From: Salinispora vitiensis
GTDB lineage: Bacteria > Actinomycetota > Actinomycetes > Mycobacteriales > Micromonosporaceae
Length of the DNA: 64,000 nt
Reading direction: 5' to 3'
Assembly: GCF_000378825.1 (NCBI RefSeq)
Contig: NZ_KB900388.1
Coordinates: 2,058,501-2,122,500, forward strand
Made by a program: the position numbers and the translations under genes. The notes beneath the pieces were generated by a model. That model ran no database searches and was not told the DNA's origin. It saw only the letters and a list, made by a program, of their open reading frames with translations. Shown here in pieces: positions 33,530 to 43,446 of this stretch (positions are counted from its first letter, which is position 1; the number at the start of each line of letters is the position of its first letter).

Positions 33530-34591
33530 ATGGGCGAACGGACCTGGCCGCACCTGCTCGCCGCGCTATTGCGCGGCGACGAGCTATCCACCGCTGACAC
33601 CGCGTGGGCGATGGGTGAGATCATGTCCGGATCGGCGGGCCCGGCGCAGATCGCCGGCTTCGCCGTCGCGCTGCGGGCCAAGGGCGAGACCCCCGCCGAG
33701 CTCTCCGGCCTGGTCGAGGCGATGCTCACGCACGCCGTTCGAGTCGATCTACCCGCGGAGCTACGCGCCACCGCAGTGGATGTGGTGGGCACCGGTGGCG
33801 ATCTCGCGCACACCGTGAACATCTCCACCATGGCCTCCCTGGTGGTCGCCGGTGCCGGCGTACGGGTCGTCAAGCACGGCAACCGGGCTGCCTCCTCGTC
33901 CTGCGGTACCGCGGACGTACTGGAATTCCTCGGCCTGCCACTGGACCTGGGCCCCGAGGCGGTGGCGACCTGCGTCGCCGAGGCGGGGATCGGCTTCTGC
34001 TTCGCCGCCCGGTTCCACCCCGGAATGCGCCACGCCGGCCCGGTCCGTCGGGAGCTGGGCGTACCAACCGCCTTCAACTTCCTCGGCCCACTCACCAACC
34101 CGGCTCGTCCCCGAGCCGGCGCGGTCGGCTGCTTCGACGCTCGGATGGCGCCGGTCATGGCCGCCGTCTTCGCCGCCCGCGGCGACTCGGCTCTCGTCCT
34201 GCGCGGCGAGGACGGGCTCGACGAGTTCACCACCGCCGCCCCCACCCGCGTCTGGGCGGCACAGAACGGCACGGTCTCCGAGACCGTGCTCGACGCGACC
34301 GACCTTGGGATACCCCGGGCCACCCTCGCCGACCTCCGTGGCGGCGACATCGCCTACAACGCCGACGCGGTACGCCGCCTGTTGGCTGGGGAGACCGGGC
34401 CGGTGCGAGACGCGGTACTGGTCAACGCCGCCGCCGCGCTCGCCACCCAGGGGCCCCTGAACACAGACCTGACCGAGGCGCTCCGGGCCGGCCTCCTCCG
34501 CGCCGCCGATTCGATCGACTCCGGCGCCGCGGCCCAGACTCTGGACCGCTGGATCGAGGTCGCCCAGACCGTCCGGCCGGCGACCGTCTGA
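33530..34591 (+). CDS. trpD: Anthranilate phosphoribosyltransferase
   Basis: A 353-residue enzyme for the second step of tryptophan synthesis from chorismate: anthranilate plus [22 protein letters not shown] (~84-101) is the PRPP-binding signature, and [19 protein letters not shown] follows. [15 protein letters not shown] and the acidic pair in GEDGLDEFT are also typical. ATG with GGGAGGA 5 nt upstream. It is separate from other trp genes and lies inside the respiratory cluster, as Rv2192c does in mycobacteria (from memory). Confidence 0.96.
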   Translation: MGERTWPHLLAALLRGDELSTADTAWAMGEIMSGSAGPAQIAGFAVALRAKGETPAELSGLVEAMLTHAVRVDLPAELRATAVDVVGTGGDLAHTVNISTMASLVVAGAGVRVVKHGNRAASSSCGTADVLEFLGLPLDLGPEAVATCVAEAGIGFCFAARFHPGMRHAGPVRRELGVPTAFNFLGPLTNPARPRAGAVGCFDARMAPVMAAVFAARGDSALVLRGEDGLDEFTTAAPTRVWAAQNGTVSETVLDATDLGIPRATLADLRGGDIAYNADAVRRLLAGETGPVRDAVLVNAAAALATQGPLNTDLTEALRAGLLRAADSIDSGAAAQTLDRWIEVAQTVRPATV

Positions 34592-34624
34592 GCCAAACGC
34601 AGACCGACCACACGGTCACCGGAC

Positions 34625-34660
34625 CAGCTCAGCCAAGGCCGGAGCAGCTCAGCCAAGGCC
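34625..34660. repeat. Two copies of a 16-bp direct repeat
   Basis: CAGCTCAGCCAAGGCC occurs at 34625-34640 and 34645-34660 in the spacer after trpD. Period 20 bp. No function evident. Confidence 0.7.
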
Positions 34661-34681
34661 AGACCGGCTCAGTTGTGTCGC

Positions 34682-34721
34682 GTCGAACGGCCCGTTCCCT
34701 GCCGGGAACGGGCCGTTCGAC
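34682..34721. terminator. Bidirectional terminator, perfect 18-bp stem
   Basis: Arms 34682-34699 and 34704-34721 pair perfectly with loop TGCC. It separates the converging trpD and ctaF genes. Confidence 0.9.
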
Positions 34722-34730
34722 TGGTAGTGC

Positions 34731-35156
34731 TCAGTGCTCGGCGGTGCGCCGGGTGCCGCTGTAGTACTCGAAGAGCAGGCCACAGGCGGCGAAGACAACC
34801 GCCAGCAGGCCGACAGCCAGCAGCCAGAGCTGCCAGAACACGAGGCCGAGACCGGCGATCGTGGCCGCCAGCGCGATCCCGAACGGCCAGTAGCTGCCCG
34901 GGCTGAAGAAGCCCACCTCACCCGCGCCATCAGCGATCTCCGCATCAGCCCGGTCCTCGGGGCGCAGATCGATCCGCCGGGCGACAAACCAGAAGAAGCC
35001 GCCGCACATCAGGCAGAGCGCGAAGCTCAACAGCAGGGCGATGGTGCCAACCCATTCGATCTGGCCGCCGTCACCGTAGGTCCAGCCCCCATAGAGCGCC
35101 GCGGCGAAGAGCAGGAACCCGGCGATGATGAGGAAGATGCGCCACTCGGTCTTCAT
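34731..35156 (-). CDS. ctaF: Cytochrome c oxidase subunit 4 (actinobacterial)
   Basis: A 141-residue protein with four hydrophobic helices: MKTEWRIFLIIAGFLLFAAA, then GTIALLLSFALCLMCGGFFW, then two near the C-terminus. FFSPGSYWPFGIALAATIAG is the typical conserved block. This small subunit is known only from actinobacterial aa3 oxidases. GAGGGAG precedes the ATG. It lies 10 bp after ctaC on one strand. Confidence 0.93.
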   Translation of the reverse strand: MKTEWRIFLIIAGFLLFAAALYGGWTYGDGGQIEWVGTIALLLSFALCLMCGGFFWFVARRIDLRPEDRADAEIADGAGEVGFFSPGSYWPFGIALAATIAGLGLVFWQLWLLAVGLLAVVFAACGLLFEYYSGTRRTAEH

Positions 35157-35166
35157 GCCTGCTCCC

Positions 35167-36138
35167 TCAGTTACCCGCGCCGCTGGCCGACTTGTCGGGG
35201 TTGAAGTTCGACTCGGTGCGTCGCGTGTCGAACGGCTCCGTGGTCATCGCGTACGGATCCTCGCCGATCGCGGTCAACGCCGCCTGCGTGGACTGTCCAT
35301 CCTGCTTGGCGGCGAGGAACTGGTCGTACTTCTCCGGCGAGACCACCCGCAGTTCGAAGTTCATGAAGGCGTGATAGGTGCCGCACAGCTCGGCGCAGCG
35401 GCCCACGTACGCACCCTCGCCCTCGAGCTTGGAGACCTCGAAGACGTTGCGAATGCTGCCGGGGAAGACATCGCGCTTGAACAGCATCTCCGGCACCCAG
35501 AACGAGTGGATGACGTCGCGGCTGGTCTCCTCGAAGCGGATCGACCGGTCCGAGGGCAACACCAGGATCGGGATGACCTCGCTGGTGCCGAGGACCGAAG
35601 CGACCGTGTTGGCCTCCACGCCCTGGCCGTCGCGGTAGTTGAACTGCCAGTTCCACTTGAAGGCGACCACCTCGACGGTGACGTCCGGGTCCCGGGAGGT
35701 CTTGCCCACATCGGTCTGCACGATCGCCGTGTAGTAGAAGAGCACGGCCACGATCAGGATCGGGGCGATGGTGTAGAGGAACTCCATCGGCAGGTTGTAG
35801 CGAGTCTGCACCGGCAGCTCGTTGCCCCGCTTCCGGTAGCGCACCACACACCAGAAGATGAGGCCCCACACGAAGACACCGACCGCGAGCGCCGCGATGC
35901 ACGAGGCGATCCACAGGTCGTACATCCGGTTCGCCTCGGGGGTGATGCCACCCTGCGGCCAGCCGAAGCCGCCGAACGCGGCGCCGACATCGCAGCCCGT
36001 GAGCAGGACCAGCAGTGCCGCTCCGCCGAGACCGAGCCCGGCCACCCGGCCGGCACCCCGCACCCGGCGCCCACCGGCTCCCGAGTACGCGCTGTGCCGT
36101 ACGGCCGACGGCCGTACCTCCGAACTCCTTGCGACCAC
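35167..36138 (-). CDS. ctaC: Cytochrome c oxidase subunit II
   Basis: A 323-residue subunit II. A lipoprotein-like signal ends at LLVLLTGC (Cys ~49). Two transmembrane helices (~75-100 and ~118-140) precede the cupredoxin domain. The CuA site is complete: HSFWVPEM (His), then CAELCGTYHAFM (Cys, Glu, Cys, His, Met). WNWQFNY holds the aromatic electron-entry residues. GTG start with GGGAGG ~10 nt upstream. It forms ctaC-ctaF without ctaD, so subunit I must be encoded elsewhere. Confidence 0.95.
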   Translation of the reverse strand: MVARSSEVRPSAVRHSAYSGAGGRRVRGAGRVAGLGLGGAALLVLLTGCDVGAAFGGFGWPQGGITPEANRMYDLWIASCIAALAVGVFVWGLIFWCVVRYRKRGNELPVQTRYNLPMEFLYTIAPILIVAVLFYYTAIVQTDVGKTSRDPDVTVEVVAFKWNWQFNYRDGQGVEANTVASVLGTSEVIPILVLPSDRSIRFEETSRDVIHSFWVPEMLFKRDVFPGSIRNVFEVSKLEGEGAYVGRCAELCGTYHAFMNFELRVVSPEKYDQFLAAKQDGQSTQAALTAIGEDPYAMTTEPFDTRRTESNFNPDKSASGAGN

Positions 36139-36315
36139 CTGGTCCTGCCTCCCTAGCGCGCCGCCTCATTTTGTCTGCCGGCCTCCGCCGGTGGAGCTAC
36201 AACACCGGCGGCAAAGGGGTCACCGACGGTCGCAGATTACTCGACCAGGACCGGCTGGACCCGATTGGGGGGGTTGTCCGCCCCCATCGGGGTGATCACG
36301 GGACAGCGGAGGCGA

Positions 36316-36321
36316 TATCGT
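36316..36321 (+). promoter_or_regulatory. -10-like hexamer TATCGT before the cysteine desulfurase gene
   Basis: TATCGT is followed by 8 nt and then the GTG at 36330. A GGAGG at 36308-36312 is too far (17 nt) to act as its ribosome site. Confidence 0.4.
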
Positions 36322-36329
36322 GGAACTCC

Positions 36330-37481
36330 GTGAACGCCTCTCCGGTCTACCTGGACGCCGCCTCCGCCGCGCCACTGCACCCCGTCGCCCGACAGGCGCT
36401 GCTGGCCGCCCTCGACGACGGCTGGGCCGACCCGCAACGGCTCTACGCCCCGGCACGGCGGGCGCGTCAACTCCTGGACGCGGCGCGGGAAGCCGCAGCG
36501 GCCACGCTCGGCGTCCGACCAGACGAGCTCTCGTTCACCCCAAGCGGTACGGCGGCTGCGCACTCGGCCGTCCTCGGTGGGCTCGCCGGACGACGCCGGG
36601 CCGGTTCCGGCCTGGTGCATTCCGCGATCGAACACTCGGCGGTGCTGCACGCCGCCGAGCGGCACGTGGCTGGCGGCGGCACGGCGACATCGGTCCCGGT
36701 CAACCGGGTCGGCCGAATCGATCTGGACGCCTGGTCAACGGCGGTCGGGGCACCCGGCACCGCGCTCGCGGCCCTGATCGCCGCGAGTCACGAGGTGGGC
36801 ACCGTGCAGCCGGTCGCCGCCGCCGGTGCCGTCTGCGCCGCCGCCGGAGTGCCGCTCTACGTTGACGCGGCACAGGTGGTCGGGCACGCTCCGGTGCCGG
36901 CGGGCTGGTCGGTGCTGACCGCGAGCGCACACAAGTGGGGCGGACCGCCGGGCGTCGGGCTGCTGGTGGTCCGCAAGGGCACCCGCTGGGAGTCGCCGTG
37001 GCCGATGGACGAACGCGAGGCAGGGCGTACGCCGGGGGTGGTGAACCTACCGGCGGTCGTCGCTGCGGCGGCAAGTCTGCGCGCGGTGGCGGCCGACGCG
37101 GCGGCGCGGTCGGCCCGGCTCGCCCGCCTGGTGGACCGGATCCGGGCTCGGGTCGCGACCGAGGTGCCGGATGTGGAGGTGGTCGGTGATCCAGAAGATC
37201 GGCTTCCGCACCTGGTGACCTTCTCCTGCCTGTACGTGGATGGTGAGGCGCTGCTACACGCGTTGGACCGGCGCGGCTTCGCCGTCTCCTCCGGGTCGTC
37301 GTGCACCTCGTCGACGCTGCGCCCGTCGCACGTGCTGGCGGCGATGGGAGTGTTGTCGCACGGCAATGTTCGGGTCTCGCTGCACCGGGACACGACCGAG
37401 GCCGAGGTGGAGCGGTTCCTGACCGAATTGCCGGGGATCGTGGGCGCGTTGCGGGCCGAAGCCGGGGTGGTGGGGCTGTGA
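36330..37481 (+). CDS. Cysteine desulfurase (class V aminotransferase fold)
   Basis: A 383-residue PLP enzyme that takes sulfur from cysteine. VYLDAASAAPLHPVARQALL is the usual N-terminus. The PLP lysine is in TASAHKWGGPPG (~205). The sulfur-carrying Cys is in SSGSSCTSST (~330), with the long-loop form seen in IscS-like enzymes. Histidine HEVGTVQPV contacts PLP. The frame is open upstream to 36015, but homologs start at this VYLDAA block. Its stop overlaps the GTG of a TusA-type gene (GTGA), so the two likely form a sulfur relay. Confidence 0.9.
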   Translation: MNASPVYLDAASAAPLHPVARQALLAALDDGWADPQRLYAPARRARQLLDAAREAAAATLGVRPDELSFTPSGTAAAHSAVLGGLAGRRRAGSGLVHSAIEHSAVLHAAERHVAGGGTATSVPVNRVGRIDLDAWSTAVGAPGTALAALIAASHEVGTVQPVAAAGAVCAAAGVPLYVDAAQVVGHAPVPAGWSVLTASAHKWGGPPGVGLLVVRKGTRWESPWPMDEREAGRTPGVVNLPAVVAAAASLRAVAADAAARSARLARLVDRIRARVATEVPDVEVVGDPEDRLPHLVTFSCLYVDGEALLHALDRRGFAVSSGSSCTSSTLRPSHVLAAMGVLSHGNVRVSLHRDTTEAEVERFLTELPGIVGALRAEAGVVGL

Positions 37482-37708
37482 CGGCGCCCGAGGTGATCGA
37501 CTGCCGGGGGCAACGCTGTCCGCTACCGGTGATCACGCTGGCCCGCCGCCTGCCCGAGCTGCCGGTGGGCGCCCTCGTCCGGGTGCTGGCCGACGATCCG
37601 GCCGCCGCGGTGGACCTGCCCGCCTGGTGCCGGCTTCGAGGTCAGGAGTTCGTGGGCCGGGTGGACGGCCCCGACGGCCCAGGATTCGACGTTCGCCGCC
37701 GGCGCTGA
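37478..37708 (+). CDS. TusA-family sulfurtransferase
   Basis: A 76-residue TusA/SirA protein. IDCRGQRCPLPVITLARRLP contains the C-P-x-P motif, whose Cys carries persulfide sulfur. The following beta-strand block (GALVRVLADDPAAAVDLPAW) is typical. It overlaps the cysteine desulfurase by 4 bp (GTGA) and probably accepts sulfur from it. The final acceptor (tRNA thiolation, molybdenum cofactor or another) is not shown by the neighbours. Confidence 0.9.
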   Translation: MTAPEVIDCRGQRCPLPVITLARRLPELPVGALVRVLADDPAAAVDLPAWCRLRGQEFVGRVDGPDGPGFDVRRRR

Positions 37709-37735
37709 CCCCCGGGGCCCGGGGGTCAGCGCCGG
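37699..37735. terminator. Bidirectional terminator, 18-bp stem
   Basis: Arms of 18 nt (37699-37716 and 37718-37735) are perfectly complementary with one central base, so the tip must open to form a loop. It includes the tusA stop codon and faces the adenosine kinase end. Confidence 0.85.
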
Positions 37736-37742
37736 GGTGGGA

Positions 37743-38759
<1,017 letters not shown>

Positions 38760-38828
38760 CTACCGCTCCGGCTACCCCGAGGTAACCGTTCAGATGAACC
38801 ATCGACAACTCCCGTAACAACCACCGGG

Positions 38829-38865
38829 GGCCGGTCCGGTCCCATGCTGAGGAACCGGGCCGGCC
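38829..38865 (-). terminator. Probable terminator downstream of the ErpA-type gene
   Basis: GGCCGGTCCGGTCC (38829 onward) pairs with GGAACCGGGCCGGCC (38851-38865) with one mismatch and one bulge. It lies 14 nt past the stop of the ErpA-type gene. Confidence 0.55.
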
Positions 38866-38878
38866 CGCCGGGAAGCGG

Positions 38879-39241
38879 TCAGCTGAACGAGTCGCCGCAG
38901 GCGCAGGAGTTCCCCGCGTTCGGGTTGTCGATCGTGAAGCCCTGCGCGTCGATGCGGTCGGCGAAGTCGATGGTGGCGCCGCCCAGGTAGGGGGCGCTCA
39001 TCCGGTCAACGACGACCTCCACGCCGTCGAAGTCGGTGACGACATCGCCGTCGAGTGACCGCTCGTCGAAGAAGAGCTGGTACCGCAGGCCGGAGCAGCC
39101 GCCCGGCTGCACCGCGACCCGGAGCCGCAGGTCGTCACGGCCCTCCTGCTCGATCAGAGCCTTGACCTTCTGGGCCGCGACGTCGGTGAGGATGACGGTC
39201 GTGGGGGCCTCGGTCGACTCGGTCTGCGCTGGCGTGGTCAC
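38879..39241 (-). CDS. erpA: HesB/ErpA-type iron-sulfur cluster carrier
   Basis: A 120-residue A-type carrier. The three cluster cysteines are in PGGCSGLRYQL (~48) and SCACGDSF (C-x-C near the C-terminus). RLRVAVQPGG and VEVVVDRMSAPYL are standard. It delivers Fe-S clusters to apoproteins; the Rieske protein and NadA in this window are plausible clients. GTG start with GGGAG 8 nt upstream. Its symbol could equally be iscA; the single-copy carriers in this phylum are usually called ErpA. Confidence 0.9.
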   Translation of the reverse strand: MTTPAQTESTEAPTTVILTDVAAQKVKALIEQEGRDDLRLRVAVQPGGCSGLRYQLFFDERSLDGDVVTDFDGVEVVVDRMSAPYLGGATIDFADRIDAQGFTIDNPNAGNSCACGDSFS

Positions 39242-39379
39242 GTGGAATCTCCCTGCACACGTAAGGTGTGGTCGTCGTGGCCAACACGTCGGTCAACGAT
39301 TCCCACTGCGGTCCGGCTTTCGATTGTAAGCCGCTTGCTGCCGGGCCACCCAGGTGACGCCAGCCGCACCCCGGTCCGG

Positions 39380-40516
39380 TCAACGACTCCACTGCCGGGC
39401 CAACCGGGCCGCCAGGGCCCGCAGCCCGTCCGCCGGCCGGCCAATCGCCGCCTCCACCCCGCCGTCCTCCGCCCCGCCGTAGTGCTCGACGAGGCTGTGC
39501 GCCTCGGTGACACCCGCCGCGGCCGCCTCGCGCCGGCCCGCGCCCACCCGCCCCGCCAGCACCACGCACGGCACGCCCCGGTCCCGGGCCGCACCGGCCA
39601 CTCCGGCGACCACCTTGCCGCGCAGGGACTGCTGATCAAACGAGCCCTCGCCGGTGATCACCAGGTCGGCGTTGTCCAGCGCGGCGTCCAGCCCGACGGC
39701 GCGGGCGACCAGGCCGATCCCCGAGGAGCGCCGACCACCGAGGGCGAGCACCGCCGCGCCCAGCCCACCGGCCGCCCCACCGCCGGGCAGGACGCCCAGA
39801 TCACCAGGGCAACCGGGTAGGTCCCGTTCGAGGACCGTGACGAACCGCTCCAACGCCGCGTCGAGCAGCAGCACGTCCGCCCGGTCGGCGCCTTTCTGCG
39901 GTCCGAAGACGTTGCTCGCCCCATGCACCCCGAGTAACGGATTGTCCACATCTGTGGCCGCGACCAACCGGGCGTCCCGCAACCGCGGCGCCCCGTCCAG
40001 CGCCGCGACAGCGGCCAGCGCCGCTCCCCCGTACGGCAGGGCCGCGCCGGCGTCGTCCAGCGCGGTCACGCCGAGGGCGGCGAGCAGGCCCGCACCAGCG
40101 TCATTGGTGGCCGAGCCACCGAGCCCGATCACCACCTCGGAAGCGCCGTACTCGACCGCGGCGGCCACCAAGAGCCCCACCCCGTACGAGGTGGTGCGCC
40201 TCGGGTCACGTTCGGCCGGGGCGAGTAGGTGCAGACCGCAGGCCTGGGCACTCTCCACGTACCCGGTGCCAGCCGGGGTGAGCAGGATCTCACCGGCCGC
40301 TGGACGGCCAAGGGGGTCAACGGTTGGTACCGGCACCCGGCGGGCGTCCACCGCCCCGGCCAACGCGTCCAGGAACCCCGGTCCACCGTCGGCGAGGGGG
40401 TGCACCAGCAGGTCGTCGTCCGGTGCCACCGAGCGCCAACCGGCGGCCACGGCGGCAGCCACCGCCGACGCCGACAGGGTGCCGGCGAACTTGTCCGGGC
40501 AGAGCAGCACACGCAT
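39380..40516 (-). CDS. Glycerate kinase (GlxK/GckA class II)
   Basis: A 378-residue glycerate kinase. MRVLLCPDKFAGTLSASAVA is the N-terminal signature (CPDKFxGTLS). VVIGLGGSATNDAGAGLLAA (~130) is the conserved glycine-rich block, and DLVITGEGSFDQQSLRGK (~290) follows. It phosphorylates glycerate, linking it to glycolysis. Some 180 bp of open frame upstream is not part of the family. ATG at 40516 lacks a ribosome site; a CACACT hexamer lies 7 nt upstream. Divergent from nadA (68 bp). Confidence 0.92.
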   Translation of the reverse strand: MRVLLCPDKFAGTLSASAVAAAVAAGWRSVAPDDDLLVHPLADGGPGFLDALAGAVDARRVPVPTVDPLGRPAAGEILLTPAGTGYVESAQACGLHLLAPAERDPRRTTSYGVGLLVAAAVEYGASEVVIGLGGSATNDAGAGLLAALGVTALDDAGAALPYGGAALAAVAALDGAPRLRDARLVAATDVDNPLLGVHGASNVFGPQKGADRADVLLLDAALERFVTVLERDLPGCPGDLGVLPGGGAAGGLGAAVLALGGRRSSGIGLVARAVGLDAALDNADLVITGEGSFDQQSLRGKVVAGVAGAARDRGVPCVVLAGRVGAGRREAAAAGVTEAHSLVEHYGGAEDGGVEAAIGRPADGLRALAARLARQWSR

Positions 40517-40584
40517 GCCGAGCAGTGTGGCAGCACACACCGGCGACAGTCGCGACGCCGTCGTGCTGTGGAACCATAGGGGGC

Positions 40585-41784
40585 GTGACGTCGACCTGGG
40601 TTGAACCTTCCGCCACCGCCACCGCGCTCCTCCTGCTCGGTCGGGGCAGCGATCCGGCCTCCGAACGGGGAGTCGAGTGTCCCGGCGACCTGCCGGCACC
40701 GAGCGACCCCGAGCTGGTGGCCCGGGCGACGGCGGCGAAGGCGCAGCTGGGAGACCGGGTCTTCGTGCTGGGCCACCACTACCAGCGCGACGAGGTGATC
40801 CAGTTCGCCGACGTGACCGGCGACTCGTTCAAGCTGGCCCGGGAGGCCGCCGCCCGGCCGAACGCGGAGTACGTCGTCTTCTGCGGCGTGCACTTCATGG
40901 CCGAGAGCGCCGACATCCTCACCACGGACCAGCAGCGGGTTGTCCTACCCGACCTGGCCGCCGGTTGCTCGATGGCGGACATGGCGGCGCTCCCGCAGGT
41001 CGAGGCCGCCTGGGAGACCCTGGCCGACCTCGGTCTCACCGAAGGCACCGTCCCGGTCACCTACATGAACTCCTCCGCGGACATCAAGGGCTTCGTCGGG
41101 CGCAACGGCGGTGTCGTCTGCACCTCCTCGAACGCCAAACGGGCGCTGGAGTGGGCGTACCAGCAGGGCCAGCGGGTCCTCTTCCTCCCCGACCAGCACC
41201 TGGGCCGCAACACCGCCGTGCTGGAGCTGGGCTTCTCGCTGGACGACTGCGTGCTGTACGACCCGCACAAGCCAACCGGCGGGCTCACCGCTGCGCAGCT
41301 ACGTGACGCTCGGATGATCCTCTGGCGGGGACATTGCTCGGTCCACGGCCGGTTCACCCTCGACAGCGTCAACGACGTACGCGAGCGGGTGCCGGGCGTC
41401 AACGTGCTGGTGCACCCGGAGTGCCGACACGAGGTGGTCCGCGCCGCCGACTTCGTCGGATCCACGGAGTACATCATCAAGATGATCGAGGCGGCGCCGG
41501 CCGGCTCGGCGTGGGCGGTCGGGACGGAGCTGAACCTGGTCCGCCGGCTGGCGCTGGCCAACCCGGACAAGCAAATCATGTTCCTGGACCGGGCGGTCTG
41601 CTACTGCTCGACGATGAACCGCATCGACCTACCCCATCTGGTGTGGGCGCTGGAGGAGCTGGTCGCCGGCCGGGTCGTGAACCAGATCACGGTGGACGCG
41701 GAGACCGCGCACCAGGCGCGGGTCGCGCTGGACCAGATGCTCGCCCTGCCCGGAACGGAGAACCGGCCACCAAGCGGAGTGTGA
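40585..41784 (+). CDS. nadA: Quinolinate synthase A
   Basis: A 399-residue 4Fe-4S enzyme that condenses iminoaspartate with dihydroxyacetone phosphate to quinolinate for NAD synthesis. FVLGHHYQRDEVIQFADVTG is the substrate-binding N-terminus. Cluster cysteines: FCGVHFMAE (~98), LVHPECRHEV (~275), and AVCYCSTMN (~340). YMNSSADIKGF and SSNAKRALEWA are typical blocks. nadB and nadC do not follow. GTG at 40585; the open frame before it is unlike the family. The first ~25 residues are extra relative to E. coli NadA. Confidence 0.94.
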   Translation: MTSTWVEPSATATALLLLGRGSDPASERGVECPGDLPAPSDPELVARATAAKAQLGDRVFVLGHHYQRDEVIQFADVTGDSFKLAREAAARPNAEYVVFCGVHFMAESADILTTDQQRVVLPDLAAGCSMADMAALPQVEAAWETLADLGLTEGTVPVTYMNSSADIKGFVGRNGGVVCTSSNAKRALEWAYQQGQRVLFLPDQHLGRNTAVLELGFSLDDCVLYDPHKPTGGLTAAQLRDARMILWRGHCSVHGRFTLDSVNDVRERVPGVNVLVHPECRHEVVRAADFVGSTEYIIKMIEAAPAGSAWAVGTELNLVRRLALANPDKQIMFLDRAVCYCSTMNRIDLPHLVWALEELVAGRVVNQITVDAETAHQARVALDQMLALPGTENRPPSGV

Positions 41785-41995
41785 TAACTGTCCGTATCGA
41801 CTCTGGCGCAAAAAGTGCCAGAACGCCGATAGCTACCGCCAAGGGCGATCTGATCGAGTCCGCCTTCGTCACAGAGGGCTATGCTGCCCTGGGCGACGAC
41901 TTGTGGGTGTCCCGGTCCCCGACCCCTGTCATCGCAGATCGCAGGACATCCAACCCCACCGATACCCGGCACCACTCGACGCGCTGGAGGTTGCG

Positions 41996-43351
41996 TTGAC
42001 CGACGACGTCCTGGTCGTACACGGAGGCACTCCGCTGGAAGGACGAATTCGCGTACGCGGCGCGAAGAACCTCGTCTCCAAGGCAATGGTCGCCGCGCTG
42101 CTTGGTGACAGCCCAAGCCGGCTCTACGACCTTCCGAAGATCCGTGACGTCGAGGTCGTCCGTGGCCTGCTCGGCGTACACGGGGTCAAGGTCACTGATG
42201 GCGACGAGGACGGCGCGCTGGTCCTCGACCCCGCCAACGTGGAGAGCGCCAGCACCGACCAGATCAACGTGCACGCCGGTTCCAGCCGGATCCCGATCCT
42301 GTTCTGCGGGCCACTGCTGCACCGGCTTGGCCGCGCCTTCATCCCCGACCTCGGCGGTTGCCACATCGGCCCCCGCCCGATCGACTTCCACCTCCAGGCG
42401 CTGCGCGAGTTCGGGGCGACCGTCGAGAAGCAGCCGGAGGGCCTACACCTGTCGGCGCCGAACGGCCTGCACGGCACGAAATTCGCGCTCCCCTACCCGA
42501 GCGTCGGCGCCACCGAGCAGGTGCTGCTGACCGCGGTGATGGCCGAGGGCGTCACCGAGCTGCGGAACGCGGCGGTCGAGCCGGAGATCATCGACCTGAT
42601 CTGCGTCCTCCAGAAGATGGGCGCGATCATCAAGGTGCACACCGACCGGGTGATCGAGATCCAGGGTGTGCCGAAGCTTCACGGCTACTCGCACCGCCCG
42701 ATCCCCGACCGGATCGAGGCGGCCAGCTGGGCCGCCGCCGCGCTGGCCACCCGCGGCCACGTCGAGGTGCTGGGCGCGGAACAGGCCGACATGATGACGT
42801 TCCTGAACATCTTCCGCTCGGTTGGCGGCGAGTACGAGGTCACCGACGCCCGCCCACCCCGGCTGAACGACCCGGGCCAGGAGGGCGGTATCCGATTCTG
42901 GCACCCGGGCGGGGAGCTGAAGTCGGTCGCACTGGAGACCGACGTACACCCGGGTTTCATGACCGACTGGCAGCAGCCGCTGGTCGTGGCGCTGACCCAG
43001 GCCCGTGGCCTCTCGATCGTGCACGAAACGGTGTACGAGCAGCGACTCGGCTACACCTCGGCGCTGAACTCGATGGGTGCGAACATCCAGGTCTACCGGG
43101 ACTGCCTGGGAGGCACGCCGTGTCGCTTCGGCCGGCGCAATTTCAAGCACTCGGCAGTCATCGCCGGGCCGAGTAAGCTGCACGCCGCCGATCTGGTCAT
43201 CCCCGACCTGCGGGCCGGGTTCAGCCACCTGATCGCGGCGCTCGCCGCCGAAGGCACCTCCCGGGTGTACGGCGTCGACCTCATCAACCGTGGTTACGAG
43301 GACTTCGAGGCGAAGCTCTCCGACCTAGGCGCACACGTCGAGCGCCCGTGA
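41996..43351 (+). CDS. murA: UDP-N-acetylglucosamine 1-carboxyvinyltransferase
   Basis: A 451-residue enzyme for the first committed step of peptidoglycan precursor synthesis (PEP to UDP-GlcNAc). RVRGAKNLVSKAMVAALLG is the actinobacterial form of the GAKN substrate loop. The active-site loop reads LGGCHIGPRPIDFHLQAL, with Cys ~122, the residue fosfomycin alkylates. Mycobacteria have Asp there, so this enzyme should be fosfomycin-sensitive in principle. TTG at 41996 with GGAGG 5 nt upstream is the chosen start. The 211 bp before it is gene-free with no clear signal. Confidence 0.95.
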   Translation: MTDDVLVVHGGTPLEGRIRVRGAKNLVSKAMVAALLGDSPSRLYDLPKIRDVEVVRGLLGVHGVKVTDGDEDGALVLDPANVESASTDQINVHAGSSRIPILFCGPLLHRLGRAFIPDLGGCHIGPRPIDFHLQALREFGATVEKQPEGLHLSAPNGLHGTKFALPYPSVGATEQVLLTAVMAEGVTELRNAAVEPEIIDLICVLQKMGAIIKVHTDRVIEIQGVPKLHGYSHRPIPDRIEAASWAAAALATRGHVEVLGAEQADMMTFLNIFRSVGGEYEVTDARPPRLNDPGQEGGIRFWHPGGELKSVALETDVHPGFMTDWQQPLVVALTQARGLSIVHETVYEQRLGYTSALNSMGANIQVYRDCLGGTPCRFGRRNFKHSAVIAGPSKLHAADLVIPDLRAGFSHLIAALAAEGTSRVYGVDLINRGYEDFEAKLSDLGAHVERP

Positions 43352-43385
43352 CCCGTACCACCCCGGGCGGCACCGCCCGCTCCTG

Positions 43386-43429
43386 ACGCCCGCGCCCGGT
43401 GCACCGCGATGTGCACCGGGCGCGGGCGT
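43386..43429 (+). terminator. Terminator after murA, perfect 19-bp stem
   Basis: Arms 43386-43404 and 43411-43429 are perfectly complementary with loop CGCGAT, followed by two more T's. Confidence 0.9.
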
Positions 43430-43434
43430 TTGGC

Positions 43435-43440
43435 TACGCT
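43435..43440 (+). promoter_or_regulatory. -10-like hexamer TACGCT before the DUF3043 gene
   Basis: TACGCT is followed by 6 nt and then the GTG at 43447. It begins 5 bp after the murA terminator, which makes a fresh, leaderless transcription start plausible. Confidence 0.5.
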
Positions 43441-43446
43441 TGTTAC

